Below, one piece after another: positions 1-12,700 of a stretch of 64,000 nt of DNA. The translations under genes were made by a program, and so were the position numbers. The notes beneath the pieces are model-generated. The model saw only the letters and a list, made by a program, of their open reading frames with translations, searched no databases and was not told where the DNA came from. The stretch comes from Poecilobothrus nobilitatus (lineage: Eukaryota; Arthropoda; Insecta; Diptera; Dolichopodidae), in NCBI GenBank assembly GCA_947095535.1, contig OX352773.1:258873590-258937589 (forward strand). Direction: 5' to 3'. How positions within the stretch are numbered: the stretch's first letter is position 1; every line of letters begins with the position of its first letter.

Positions 1-458
1 CAGAGTTAAAAAAGAATAATTTTTAAAAGATCGTCTTTATACCTACATAAAAATGATAACATAAAAATACGTTAGCTTGGGATAAAACATTTAAAAATTT
101 ATAGATTCTTACAACCAAAAACCGATCTATTTTACATTAAGAAAAGATATTTTACTCAAAAAAAAATTTTTTTGTCTAAAAAAGATTATTATTTGTGAAG
201 CATAAAACATTGAAATCATTATATAATCGAAAATTTTACTTTTGACTTATATCGATTTCTCCCTCCACTTAAAAACCACTATTACCAGTACTTATAGTTA
301 AATAATGATTATTAGTAACTAATTTGGAATAAAAATCCATGGTATCACTCTAAAATAAATCAATTAATAATAATCCAGAAAATTAAAAAAATACATCGCC
401 TAAATATATGCAAAGTATGAAAATTATATAAAATTTCGTGCAAATTTGATTTCTCATC

Positions 459-734
459 GGTCTTCGGTAGCCTAGTGGGTAGGCGTATGGCGTATTAATC
501 GAAGGAGTGTGGGTTCGATCCCTGCACAAGTCGTAAGTTGTTTTCTTTACATACCCCCCTTACGATCTAATATAATGTAAATATATAGTATATAATATAA
601 ATAAAATAAATAATATTAGTATATAATTTAATAATAGTATAAAAAAAAACCTATAATGGCCTTAGTAGCCGATGGTTCAATAATATTGCACTACATTAAT
701 GTATGTAATATTAATATAAATAAATAAATAAAAA
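459..734 (+). mobile_element. tRNA-derived SINE, full length with target-site duplication
   Basis: The head carries a Pol III A box (TAGCCTAGTGGG, from 468) and a perfect B box (GGTTCGATCC, 512-521). The body is AT-rich and ends in a (TAAA)n-like tail. A 12-bp duplication TGATTTCTCATC flanks it exactly at 447-458 and 735-746, the signature of LINE-driven target-primed insertion. The copy shares its body with 46545-46808. It is not a functional tRNA gene, because the cloverleaf 3' half is replaced by SINE sequence. Confidence 0.88.
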
Positions 735-746
735 TGATTTCTCATC

Positions 747-1556
747 ATTGTTTATTATAATGCATTTCTAAAAATGAAATCATTTTGTTTATAGTACATT
801 ATAGTACATTACAAGTATAATAACTAGCAAAAATAGAAAAAAAAAAATAAACCCTTATAGAAATTAACAAAATCCATTGAAACTATAATCTTACAAATAA
901 AACAAAATTATCAAAAACAATCGATTCAATTAATTAATTGTTAAATTTTTTTTTTCTAATATATATGTATATTCTGTTAGGGATTACAATATTATAAACT
1001 TAATATGAAAACAATAATACAAAAAAAACATGTTACAAAACTGAAAATAAAAAAAAAACTAATCTTTTACATTGACATAAAAACTGTTGAAGTTTTTTCT
1101 TATTTTCGAAAGAGAAATGATGGTAAAAGTCAAGAATATTTAAAGAAAAAACGAATATGACTTGTGTACATTTAATTTTATTTTATTGTAAATGTTTCTC
1201 TTTTTATTTATTTTTTTTTTTTTTGTTTTTTTTTTTCAGAATATGTGATGGATTAGTTTAGATGTATCAAATACACATATATATAATACAGATCATTTTT
1301 TTTTCTACGTTAATACTGTGAAAATGAAGAAAAAATATATAATTTAAGGTAAAAGAAAAATGATAGCAAATTTTTAAAATAAATTCAGTTTTAAATTTTA
1401 AACATTAAATTTATTTTATAAGAAATAGTTAAAAAAAACTAAAATTTTGAAAATTTTTAAACTTAAATTTATATTTTTACCTTTAAGTATAATATATTTA
1501 AAATCATTTAGGAACTTACAAATATAAAATTGGAAAAAGCATAACAATTTTATATA
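747..1556. other. AT-rich non-coding stretch
   Basis: Poly(A)/poly(T) runs and no open frame of note. The TTTTTCAG near 1232 is followed by stops in all frames. I see nothing else. Confidence 0.6.
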
Positions 1557-1870
1557 AAAAAAATCAGGTGTATCCACCACAGGACCGACCGCCCCTACCC
1601 GAAAAGTACAATACCAAAATTTATAGATTTTTTTTATAATAATAATTTTATATCAAAGCAAAATAACTTCTAATAATTATAACTTCAAATAACTTCTAGT
1701 AATAATACAACATTTTGTTTTATTCAATAACAATAATAAGCAATGAAATCGTAAAAATATATGTATTTACATATGTATGTATGTGCATTCATTCATACAT
1801 CCATTTCCATTATTATGTAATGTAGGTACATGATTTTTTTTTCATTTAAAATATTAAAAGTAAAAAATAA
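1557..1870 (+). repeat. Dispersed repeat pair, copy 1
   Basis: It is collinear with 52749-53010. Shared words include TCCACCACAGGACCGACCGC, ATCAAAGCAAAATAACTTCT, GCAATGAAATCGTAAAAATAT, TTCATTCATACATCC and AAATATTAAAAGTAAAAAA. No tRNA head, terminal inverted repeat or coding frame is present. The class is unknown. Confidence 0.7.
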
Positions 1871-2299
1871 TAAAAACTGTAAACAACAAAACAAACATAA
1901 GATTAATATTGAATCTGCTAACAAATATTTTACCGTTTTAATTTTATGTCATCAACAAAAGAATAATATGCATAGATACAAGTACACATTATGTATATAA
2001 ATTTTTAGGAATATAAAAAAAAAAACAAAAAAAAATTGTTCATATAAATTCATATGGAGTGTATATAATATGAACTTTTGGACATTTTTGACTTTTTTAA
2101 TTTGGAAAAAAATTAAAAAAACTTTAAAGTTGGTCAGATCAAAAAATGTTCTATGGCAGAGTTGTTGCTCTTTACTTGTGTAACAACTTTTTTTTAATAA
2201 TTTTTCTCATAAAATTTTTTTGTTACGAAATATTCGTAAAAAACTTAAAAAGTACACTAGTAAACTACCATTTGCGGTTGTCCGATTTGCTCCAAAACT

Positions 2300-2548
2300 T
2301 TATCAATCTGAGATATTTACGTTATAACTTTAAATATGAAATTTCAAAAAATTCCGCTCAGTCGTTTAAGCTGTACACGTGCCCACAGACATACCCACAC
2401 ACTCACCCACGCACAGACGGACATCATGCTGAACATTTTTTAACAGCCTTCTCCACACCGGAGTAGTGCTTTTTGCGAAAATCTTGGGTACAAATTTTTA
2501 GTATGAAAACAATACCTACCTTGTACATTAATGTATGCGGTCGGTAAA
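2300..2548 (+). repeat. Degenerate repeat with 'GTACACGTGCCCACAGACA', copy 1
   Basis: TATGAAATTT..., AATTCCG.TCA, GTACACGTGCCCACAGACA, a degenerate ACCC/ACAGACGGAC tract and a tail TACATTAATGTAT.CGGTCGGTAA are collinear with 37730-37930. The 106-codon open frame across it is not protein-like. Confidence 0.5.
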
Positions 2549-3075
2549 AAATATTGATTACGACTTAAAAAATGGATCATTTAAAAAATGTATATTTAGA
2601 AATTAGAAAAAAAAAAACAGTATTTAAAGTATATTAAAATTGGTTTTTGAATTTTCAATCAGATTGAGACGAATATATTATGTAAAGATTAAAAAAAAGA
2701 ATCTTAAAAGTCATGACTAAAATGAAATTTTAGAACTTTACCTGTAAGTATAAACAGTATTGAAAAAAATTTAAACTTTTGCAGTGAATTTCTGAACGTT
2801 TATTTTAAATTGATGTTATAACGAGATTAAAATTTATTTAAACTATTTTTAAACAATTTTAAATTATTTAATAGTATTCAAAAGTGTTGCGATCATTTAA
2901 ACGAATTCGAAAGTAATTTTGAATCCATTCTCAATAAATTTGTATAAATTCATTAAAGTTTTCATTTTCAGTACTTTATTTTAAAGGGTTCAGGTTTTAG
3001 TTTAAAGTAATTTCATTGAAATGAAAAATATTTTCAGTAAATAAATTACAATTCACTTACATGGAGTTCACTTAC

Positions 3076-3241
3076 AGTGTACTTCACTTTATCGTCAATA
3101 CTTTCTAAATATAATATATTTTGATGTATATTTTGTGTTTCATTCAATTCATTTTGGAAAAGATATATCTTTTTAATGCAATATATTTTCTTTTGAATTG
3201 TGGTTCCCATTTCAAACACAATATTTTCGGAATATGCTATT
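3076..3241 (-). CDS. Candidate internal coding exon of an unidentified minus-strand gene
   Basis: On the minus strand TATTTTTGTTTAG precedes the exon and ACT|GTAAGTGAAC follows it, both good splice sites. The 166-nt exon starts at codon position 3 and ends on a codon boundary, giving 55 residues. It begins AYSENIVFEMGTTIQKKIYC and continues with FQNELNETQNIHQN and YLESIDDKVKYT. A second GTAAGT donor lies exactly 15 nt further on (3061), which would add five residues in frame. A random 55-codon run without a stop is improbable at this base composition. I found no neighbouring exon of matching phase, and I do not recognise the protein. Confidence 0.45.
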
Positions 3242-6040
3242 CTAAACAAAAATAAATTTTTTGAATATAGGATTAAATTAAGATAACATCATTTATTTTA
3301 AATATTTATAACTTAAAAAACACATTCCAATTCTATTTAAAAACTTTTAAGGTTTTTATTAATTTTTTTTTTCTTTAAGGTACACCATTAATGTATTGAA
3401 AACATATGTATATATATATATATATATATATTAAAAATTTCAGTTTAAAAAATTTTTTAAATTATTAATCAATCAGTGCATTTTTCGCTTTGCTTTTAAA
3501 TGTTTGAAATTAAAAAAAAATGTTCAGAACATCATTTCGTGTGGTTATATCAGTCCGTTTATATGCTTTAGGTTCTTATAAATTGAAATCTGTTCCTAAT
3601 TTATTCTGTTAGATCTGTTTATTAGAGTTCTTCGAGTTGCAAATGTATAATATGTATTCAAAACAGTACTCCAATTTAGATCATATGTTACCTAATTAGC
3701 CTAAAGGACAATATAAACTGAAAAGTAGAAAATAACATCTGGATCAAACTTATTTCATTAGTTCCTTTTAAATTTTCTAAAGTGGAGTTTTAGATATTTA
3801 GTGCATTAAAACGGCTTTCATAACTTACGTAATATTAATATAGGAAAAATATATCATCAAATACAACCACCATTCTTAAACGAGGTAATTGTCTAAATGC
3901 TTTGATTTAAAGACTTTTAATTACATTTTAAATAATTTCCAAATTATGATTTAGGATCGAAGTTAAAGGCTTTCTAAAAAAATTTCATATTTTCCAAAAG
4001 AAATCACTGTGAAAGAGCTCTCCACAGATTACAAGATTCCTATGGGTCTCTTAAGGTTTGTACGTTTGTGTTAAGTTTTATGTATATAAATCCTATATTT
4101 TGAAAAAAAAAACTTTCAATTACTTGTTTCAATGAAACTGGTTTTGAAACAGATATAAACTTTAAATATTTATAAATAATCAGACAGCACCTAGCAGCAT
4201 ACTGCCATTGCCTTACGTAAAATGAAATGCCAGCTATAAACCGTATACAGATCTAAAGGCAGTAGAACTAACAGAATATAAATGGAGGCAGAATAAATGT
4301 AAATGGAGGAGAATATAACAGAATATAAATGGAAACAGAATATAAATGGAATATAAATTGAGGCAAAACTCACAACAACATAATGTAATAAGTTTTGTTA
4401 GTTTAGCATTTTTATAAAGTTTCCGACTGTTTTTTTAAAAAACTTTGGCTGAAAACTTTATGAAAACAAATAATTTTTCTTTTTTTAAACTTTAAAACAA
4501 CTTATTTTAACCCAACTAATAAATGTTACTGTAGCATTTGAAAAGAAATTTTTCGGAAAATTATCTGAAAATGTCTATTTTCCCTTTAAAAACTTGTTAT
4601 GTTACCTCCTTCTAAAAACCTGATTTCAAAAAACAATCGGGCATCTTAATGGATTTTAATTTTCCACATAAAAAATTAAAAATTGAGTTTTGATTAGTGA
4701 AAAATTTATACAAATTTTATACATATAATATAAAATAATCACAAACTGTTTTGTTGTACGAGCATTTTCTATTTCAAAATTTATAGAAAAACACTGCAAT
4801 CCCTCAAATACTTAAATAATTCAGTTTTAAAGATACTAATTTTGTAAGTGATTAAATTTCCTTAAAAAAAGCATTTCATTGAAATTCCTTTTATTTAGAA
4901 ATAAAGGATACTAGTCCCAGCTGATTTTCAGTTGTAGAAAAAAATTAAATGTAAATTCGGAGTTAATGAAAGAAATTTAATATATAGATGATCTTTATAT
5001 TTAAAATAAGAGTCAAGATGTAATACGGCAGCAAAAAAAAAAAAATGTGTAACCAATAAGAATTCTTAACCATAATCATTCATTTAAACGAAACAAAATA
5101 TTTTTCAAATTTACTTAAATAGAAAATAAAACTAAAAACTAATAGTGTGAGTGTTATTCATGAATAATGATAAAAGTATCACTCTTCTATTAATTTTTAT
5201 TATCAAAAACTACATGTTGGTAATAAACCTATACCAAAAACTAATAAAATATATTATGGTCATTTTTAAGAACTCTTTAGAGAATTATAATATAAAAGCA
5301 AAACAAAAAAAATAAAAATAAAATTCTAATTTTAATTTCCAATTTAGAAAACCTTTTCTTTTATGAAGATGCATATGGGTACATTTTAATCTCTACAGAT
5401 CTTGGACCAAAACTAATAAACCACAATAAATCACGTTATTTTACACATGTAAAATGTTTCTGTAATTTCAACACTATAATTAATTAAAACTCAATTTTAT
5501 ATCTTATATGTACTATATACGTTTACTAAACCCTCTCAAAGTAAATACTAAAAAGGATTAAAATATTAAAAATGTAATTTAATTTCTTAAAAATAAAATA
5601 TGTATTTATTTTGGAATTTTGTTTTTACAAAATGATATGAAACTTTTATTTTAAATAACCGAAATGATAAAATCTTTATATAATAATAAATATTCTGGAA
5701 TTTATTTTAGACATACAAAAATTTACAGGGATAACAAATCATTAAAAATTAAAACAAAATGTAAAATTTTGAACGTTATTGAAATAGAAGTAATGAAATT
5801 TTTTTTCTATTAAAATATCTGAAGCTGCAATTTTTTAGCAAAACATAAAATTAAAACAAAATGAAGTTAAATAAAAACATTTTAAAAGAAGAAAAATTAT
5901 TTTTTAATACACAAGACATTAATCAATGTTATTATTAAATTGATATCTGCATTCTAAATAAGAGACGTGAGGCTAGTAATCTAATATTTATCACCAATTT
6001 GATTAAAGAAAATATAAATTCGGAGTTAATTTTGGATTAA
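3242..6040. other. AT-rich non-coding stretch
   Basis: Intron-like or intergenic sequence apart from the minisatellite at 4270. A spliced-looking 64-nt segment on the minus strand at 3829-3892 has stops in all frames. No gene seen. Confidence 0.5.
4270..4365. repeat. Imperfect minisatellite of ~16-20-bp units
   Basis: Units of the form ACAGAATATAAATGGA(GGC) are repeated about five times with length variation. The open minus-strand frame across it is a by-product of the repeat. Confidence 0.7.
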
Positions 6041-6298
6041 ATTCATATTTATAACTATTCCCACGCTTTAGATCTTCTAATCTTTAATTTCACTAGTTAC
6101 TATTTCACTAGTAATTATGGCATGCATGACCCGGTGAATAGAACGATAAAAGTTGCAAATAAATATCCACATAATATCAAACTTTTACTTACTAAAACCA
6201 CACAAAAAGAAGATTCTAATGTCTTCTATCTAGAAACTTTAAAAAGAAAATTTAATTCAATTAATAATATAAACGTCCGGTCCATTAAAAACTTATGA
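6041..6298 (+). pseudogene. Unassigned 85-codon open frame (no recognised product)
   Basis: The frame is open from just after TAA at 6038 to TGA at 6296-6298; an internal ATG at 6122 gives 58 residues. Such a run without stops is unlikely in DNA this AT-rich, and the composition (for example DPVNRTIKVANKYPHNIKLL) is protein-like. There is no consensus acceptor at its start. It may be a transposon ORF scrap, given SINE pieces just downstream, or an exon. I assign no function. Confidence 0.3.
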
Positions 6299-6361
6299 AT
6301 TATGAAGCCTAAAAATATGCAAAAAATACAAAGTTTACTATTAATAGAATTTTGTTTAAGG

Positions 6362-6430
6362 GGATGGTTGTGACCGACTGGTTAATCATATGACTCATTT
6401 CCCAAAGGAATATTAGTTTAAATCCTGCAT
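6362..6430 (+). mobile_element. Degenerate tRNA-like SINE head
   Basis: GGTTGTGACCGACTGGTTAA resembles an A-box region, and AGTTTAAATCC (6415-6425) is two changes from the B-box consensus. It could be the head of the SINE whose tail is seen at 6735-6880, separated by about 300 bp of other sequence. Confidence 0.35.
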
Positions 6431-6734
6431 AAATATTAACTTCTTTTAATTGAAAGGAAAATTATTGAAAAAAATTTTTTGTTAATAAAATTTGTTTGGC
6501 TCTTGCCATCAATAAATAGTGCAAAAATATACATCCATATTACGTTACACTTATGATACGTATCACCAAAATTTATCTCAAACTTAAAGCTTGAACAATA
6601 CAACTTTTAATTCTAGTTTGCCATAATAAGTATAATTTAGCATATTTAAATTTTTGTGTCCAAACAATATTACAAGTTCCATGGCTCCAACCCGAATTAA
6701 ATGACAGCATTTTGTTGATACGTATCACAAACCT

Positions 6735-6885
6735 AACATGATATTTGTGATAATATAAACAAAATAAATAATATTACTACATCTTATATTAATAATATTC
6801 AACCTATAATGTAGCCGGCAGTTTAATAATATTGCATTATCCTATATGGAATATATAATATTAATATAAATTAATAAATTAATTA
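6735..6885 (+). mobile_element. 3' part of a SINE of the 459-734 family
   Basis: The order AATATAAACAAAATAAATAATATTA, CCTATAATG.AGCCGG..GTT and AATAATATTGCA, then a TAATATTAATATAAAT tail, mirrors the body of the two full copies, with more substitutions and a deletion in 'GGCCTTGGTAGCCGATGG'. It is an older copy. Confidence 0.65.
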
Positions 6886-7021
6886 ATATAAAAGAGTAGA
6901 ATTATTAATACCTTGGATTTATAAAAGATTACGAATAATTGTGGAATGATAATGTTAAACGTATATTTAAAAAAAAAATACCATTACAAGATATGTACTA
7001 TTAAAAGAAGGGGTATCAAAT

Positions 7022-7306
7022 TAGTGAAAAATCAGCTAAATCATTATTTCATGCAAACATTATGCCTTATGTCAGATATAATGTAGTGACATGGTTGTGT
7101 TGCACAGCTACATTGAAGAAGAATAAAATGAGTACAATAATAAACAAGGCTATCAAGATATTCTGCAGGTTAAATTGGCGTACTCCATTTGATGAACTGC
7201 ATAAAAAATCTGAATTGCTTAAATTAGATGAATTAATAATTTTGAAAAAGCTAAAAGAGGAAGAAGTTTTGAATCTTATTAAGATACAACTCCAAGAAAT
7301 ACTTTG
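7022..7306 (+). pseudogene. Non-LTR retrotransposon C-terminal fragment
   Basis: An open frame of about 94 codons reads ANIMPYVRYNVVTWLCCTA, then NKAIKIFCRLNW and ELLKLDELIILKKLK. The pattern 'Y-(I/L)MPY..YN...W' followed by 'NKAI(K/R)I' and 'LKLDEL' is what follows the RT thumb in CR1/Jockey-type ORF2 proteins. There is no RT upstream and no poly(A) or LTR. It is a short orphan piece. Confidence 0.55.
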
Positions 7307-8649
7307 ACTGCATCAAGCCTTTTAAACATCTGTTATTTCTGTTATCCTTTAGTTAAAATAACAAATAATAAGACATTCATAAAAGAGATTTTTTTTTATT
7401 TTTCTTTTGTTTTAATATTTAGCTTAAAAAAATAAAATAATAAATATATTTTTTATTACCCTTCATTTTTGTTTATATTTTATTATAATTTTTTTTTTAC
7501 AATTGTATACATAATATACAATATTATCAAAATTTCGACATAAACTCATAATATTTATATGTAATAAGTTTTTAACAGAGTTAAACTTCTAAAAACAAAA
7601 AAAAAATCTGATAAGTTTTAAAGCTTGAAAAGTCATAAAAATATTTATATATCTATACCTATTATAAATTTATACAACACTACATACAACATATACAAAT
7701 TGCATATAAGTATATTATATTTGTAAATAATGTAATAAAAAAATAAAAAAAAAAACACATTCATGTGCAAAAAGTATTAAAAAATATAAAAAAAAAAAAA
7801 ACAAAAAAAAATTAGGGATAGAAAATTTTTTTATTTTCTTTAGAATAAAAATAACAATAAAAATAATTTAGTTAATAAAAAATATACGCTTCCTTAAACG
7901 ATAATATGATGAAATGTGATGTTTTCAGATTGATGAGCTGAAAACATAACAAAACAAATCACACGTTCTTTTCAAAAAAAAAAAACAAAAAAAGGAAAAA
8001 ACAATAGAATCTAGATTTTAATAATAAACAAAAAAAAAATATTGCCACAAAATTAAGGTTTATATTATTAGATGATTATTTTAATACTAAATGAAAAAAA
8101 AAAACAAATTAGTTCATTAATTCAAAGAAAATTGAAAAATTTTCAATCACTGACAACTTTAAAATTAATTTAGAATTAAATTTTTCATATAAAAATTAAA
8201 TTTAATATTTCAAATAAGCTAAATTTAAGGCTGAGTAATTATAGACTGCTTTGAAATTATGAACTCATCACATTATTCTTACCACCCAATAAAGAGGGGT
8301 TTTCAATAAATAAAAATCTCACACTATCAAGAAAGCTTAGATATCTTTTGAAAAATTTTACTTCGCTCGGAAAAATAAAATATTTACAAAATTTTTCAAT
8401 TATTGATATTTTAACTATACTTATTTGACGTCCTAAAAAATCACAGTTCCAGTTATATGTATGTTATCAAAAATCTTAGGTATAGGTAAGTTCTTTAAAG
8501 TTTCTCAAACTTCTACAAAAAAAAAAATGATAATAAAACATTTTATTCAAGAACATCTTGTTGTTTAAAATCGTAAAAAGAATAATTTATTACACCCGTA
8601 AGTATTTTTCTCTAAATCGCTAATTTTCAACTATCTAAATATAATAAAA
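7307..8649. other. AT-rich non-coding stretch
   Basis: Long A runs and no credible coding frame. No repeat recognised. Confidence 0.6.
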
Positions 8650-9300
8650 GACAAGTTGCTGCTGCTGAGTAGCGTGCCCTACTGTTATGTTAAATGTTAA
8701 TTTAACAAATGTTATACTATGAAAAGAAAGAAACGTACATCTGATATTTACCCATATAACAGATAGAAAACAATAAATATTATAATGTTATGCTATGAAA
8801 TGAAAGAAAAAACAAGGCAGTGTATAAATCAAAGTTTTTAGAGGGTCGTATTCTTAAGTAGAACATTATAAAATTGCAATAATATTTTTATTTAAATTTT
8901 GCTAAGTAACATTTTCTTAATTTTTTAAAAATTTTACCATAATATAGTACAATTTAAGAATCAGAAGTTTTGTCCATAATATAGATATATGAATAAAAAT
9001 ATGGGTATATACATATATTATGTAGTTAATTATAAAAAAATAAAGCAGTGCGTAAAACCAAAGCTTTTAAAGGAGCGCAATTTAAATTATAAAATCGCAA
9101 TTTTCAATTAAATTTTGAATGTGTAACATTTTCTTAATTTTATGCTTCTTTTATGATTTTTATTTTCTAAATCTTAAACCTTATATGCACAGCCAATTTT
9201 TATTGTTTTCAATAAAAGGTGCGCAGAACTTACGGTGTGAAGATTTTGTAACGAAAGCTACAGATAAAGAGGCAGAACATTATTACGGATAGAGTAAAAA
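8650..9300 (+). repeat. Degenerate repeat with a ~100-bp internal direct duplication
   Basis: Two related stretches, about 8816-8935 and 9045-9145, share GCAGTG.GTAAA.CAAAG, AATTATAAAAT.GCAAT and TAACATTTTCTTAATTTT. They lie about 230 bp apart. The leading part also resembles 41930-41990 (ATGAAATGAAA..ACAAGG..GTAAA), tying this block to the head of the 42-kb modular repeat. Confidence 0.5.
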
Positions 9301-9767
9301 TTTGTTTGAAAAATATAACAAAAAAAGTTTTGAAGCATTTGCTAACCATAGAAAAATATAACAAGTGTACTATATATTATAATTAGGTAAATGCATCAGA
9401 TCAGTATAGTTTAGTTTCAAAATTATAAAGTTTGATACTGTATTTTTTTCGAAGCGAAAATTTTTGTTACTATTGGCAAAAATTTATTTACCATTGGTTT
9501 TTAATCCAACCTTTGGTTTTTTAATCCAAAGCTTAACAAAGAAATTTACAAGAGATGAGATTTATTAAATAATCATTTTTATTACATTTTTGAAAGAAAC
9601 TACTTCACAGCATCATTGAGGTTTTTCATTATTTAAAACACTTTAGCAATAAATTTTACATTTATCAATATCTAAATATAATACATATAAGTATTTGAAT
9701 AAATTTACTAAAATTAAATTGTTCATAAAACTGAGGAAACTTTCACAAAAGCTATATTTTTCTACTT

Positions 9768-9795
9768 ATACCCGTCGTATGACGGGCTTTTTGAC
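9768..9795. repeat. Short perfect hairpin CCCGTC-GTAT-GACGGG
   Basis: TATACCCGTCGTATGACGGGC has a 6-bp GC stem followed by a T run. In this eukaryotic context it is better read as a remnant of the 'TATACCCGT' repeat termini seen in copies A-C than as a terminator. Confidence 0.4.
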
Positions 9796-12700
9796 TAGTT
9801 AATTTAATAATTTAATAAAAAACCATACAATAACTAGGTTATAATGGAATAAAAAAGTTGTTCGGTATAAAGGATTACTAATAATAATTTTAAATATTTA
9901 AAAATTAATCAAGAAAGTTCATGAATATTTTCGATATTTATTGTTATCTTAAGGAAAAGATCCTCCCAAGGAATAGAATATAAGAATTCTTCAAGCCCCT
10001 TAATTTTTTTATCGTTTTTTTATCGTACGTTTTTTTATCGTACGTTTTTGCTTCCGCAGCTATCCACCCCAATATATTCTTGTGAAGAAATTAAACGTTG
10101 CAATACCAAAATTAATGTTAGACATTTTTAATTACAGATAAAAAAAAAACATGGTTCTATTATATTTTAGATTTTACCAAAGACGAAAATTCAGAGTTTA
10201 GAAACAGATATTTAAGTTATTAAAATTAACTAATTTAAGAAAAAGAAATATTATTATATTTTTAATTATTAATTTAAATACATACACATATATAATATGT
10301 CAATGCAATTAATATAATCTATACCTTATATAATTTTGTTAAAATAATATCATATTTTAAAAACATTTTATTAAGGTCTATATTGTCATTGCCATTCATT
10401 TTTTATTTTATTAAACAAATTGTTTTTCAAATTTATCGATAATATTTTGCGCTTTTATTTATTCATTTATTTTTTTGTTCATTTTTTTTTTTTTTTTTTT
10501 CTTAAGCTATTATAAAAAAGAAAATAAATACACGTTATTTTTTATTTATAAATATTACCGTTGTAAAAATTAAAAAATGTTAATAAAAAAAAAAATAAAA
10601 ATAAGGACACACGCATACCATAATTCTATTCTATTTTATGTGCGTTTTTTTTTTTTTTTTTTTTGAAGTAAATGTATACGTGTACGTGCATACACAATTA
10701 AAATATGACTAAACCATTATAATTGCTTGCGTAATGACAACGTTTAACGGTTAACAAACGATTAACTATTTTTGTTTTTCCTTTTATTTTTTTTTTTATT
10801 CTTTTTTATGTTATATAAGCATTTATTTCTTTTTCTGTATATGTATATATAATTTCTTCTTTTTCATTTTTTACCTCTTTTACTTTTTTAAATATATATA
10901 AGATGATTGACGCCCATTTATTAATTTTCCATTATTTAAATATTTTTCATATTTTTTTGTTTTAATTTAATATGATTATTATTTATTTGAATAAAAAAAA
11001 AAGGATTTCAATTCAAAAATAAAATGAAAATATATTTTAATATTACAGTAATATTTTTTAGGTATAGTTTTTCTGTTCTCATTTTCTTTTCTTTTTTTAT
11101 TATTATTATTTTATATTTTATTGTTGATGATGAATTTTCTTAAATAGAAATGAAAATCCAACATGAAATATTCTGCCATCATATATTTTTTATTGTACCG
11201 TTAATGTTTTTTAAACAGGTAACTGATACAAACAGGAAAAATATAATAAAAAAAAAAAAAAAAAAGTAAAAAGACATAAAATAATAATAAGAATATAATA
11301 AAAAGTAAAAATTATATATCTTGTCAATCGTACGACTTCAATAAATCGTATAGTATGACTTAGTTATTTTTGATATATAAAGAAATTCTGAAGATTAGTT
11401 TAAATTATTTAAGGGATATAAGTACAGGGCGACTTTTTTATATAAATCTGTTGTACACTAATTATCATTGCATGTTGTGAATTTTGCTACACTTTTTAAC
11501 ACTGCATTTTGTGAATTTTTTTTAAAGATCTGTAGAGCATTTATTGCAGGCAGGACATTTGCAAAACAGAAAATGCTCCTAGATGCACTCGGACAAAAGG
11601 GTCGTAATTTTGCGTAAAAAAACTTCTTCTTCTTTTCGAGAAAATCTGCGTATACCGTCATTCACTATTCCATTGTTTTTTAGAACCCTACGTAAAAAAT
11701 TTGACCTTTACATAATATGTACCTACTTTTTTTTGCGGACTTATTATGAAAAATATTCGCACAATTTAAAAATATTATTTTGTTTTTCTAAAATTATGTC
11801 ATTAATGTGTAGGCATTTCTTTAGCCATTTCGGAAAAAGTGAAAAATGCCCTTATTATAAAACTTTAAACTTCTAAATGTATTTTTTTTTAATTCTTTAA
11901 TTAGATTTAAAATTTAAATTAAGATTTTGTGACATAATTTATTATGTCACAACAGGCTGATTTATAATGTAATGTAGTCTAAAAAAATTAAATGAATACC
12001 GTACTGAAATGCGTAAATTAGTTAACAGATTTTAATTTCTTGCATAATTTTTAAGAAGTTTTTATGTCGCAATGGATAAACAAAAATTAACATTCAAATT
12101 TTTTTCGCAAATATTCCTTAAGAAGAAGCTCTTTGTAAAATTGAATAATAATGCTCTTAGAAAAACCTCTTTGCTTTGATAAATCATTGTGTTGAAACGA
12201 GTTAAATTTTTTTAGTCTGTTCTTATAATCAACTTCACTATAAAGGAGTACAATGAGAAACTTAAATATTGTCTTTCACCTTCAAGAGCATTAAGATTAC
12301 TTCCAATATAACAATTAGAAACTGTTTATATTTACTTAAAATTATTTTTCTATTTATTTTGAAGAAAATCATTATTCACCTTTAAACTTGTAATATCAAT
12401 TTAGAGAACTAAATTTATTAATAATAATTTTTCAGGCACATAACATACAGGCATATATCGTCATAGGACGATATTTCGCAGTTTGACATTTTACAAATGC
12501 AATGTATTTGCTAAAAGTTCTCATCTTGAAAAATTCAATTACAATCATTATTTTAAAACATTGATCAGCATGAAAACCCCGTTTTGTCTGTATGTGATAT
12601 ATAAAAATGAACTGAAATTGTTTTTTTATTTGATTATTGTAGTCTTAAAACACTCAATAACTAACTGATAAACCAAACATTAATTTAAAATAATTTAAAA

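Noticed and set aside
2146..2466. 106-codon plus-strand open frame
   Set aside because: It runs across a dispersed repeat (ACAGAC/ACCC tract) shared with 37.7 kb, and its composition is Phe/Leu/Asn strings from AT-rich DNA then simple-repeat residues.
3829..3892. Minus-strand segment with TTTAG acceptor and TAC|GTAAGT donor
   Set aside because: Stops occur in all three frames and there is no pyrimidine tract. At most it is a non-coding exon.
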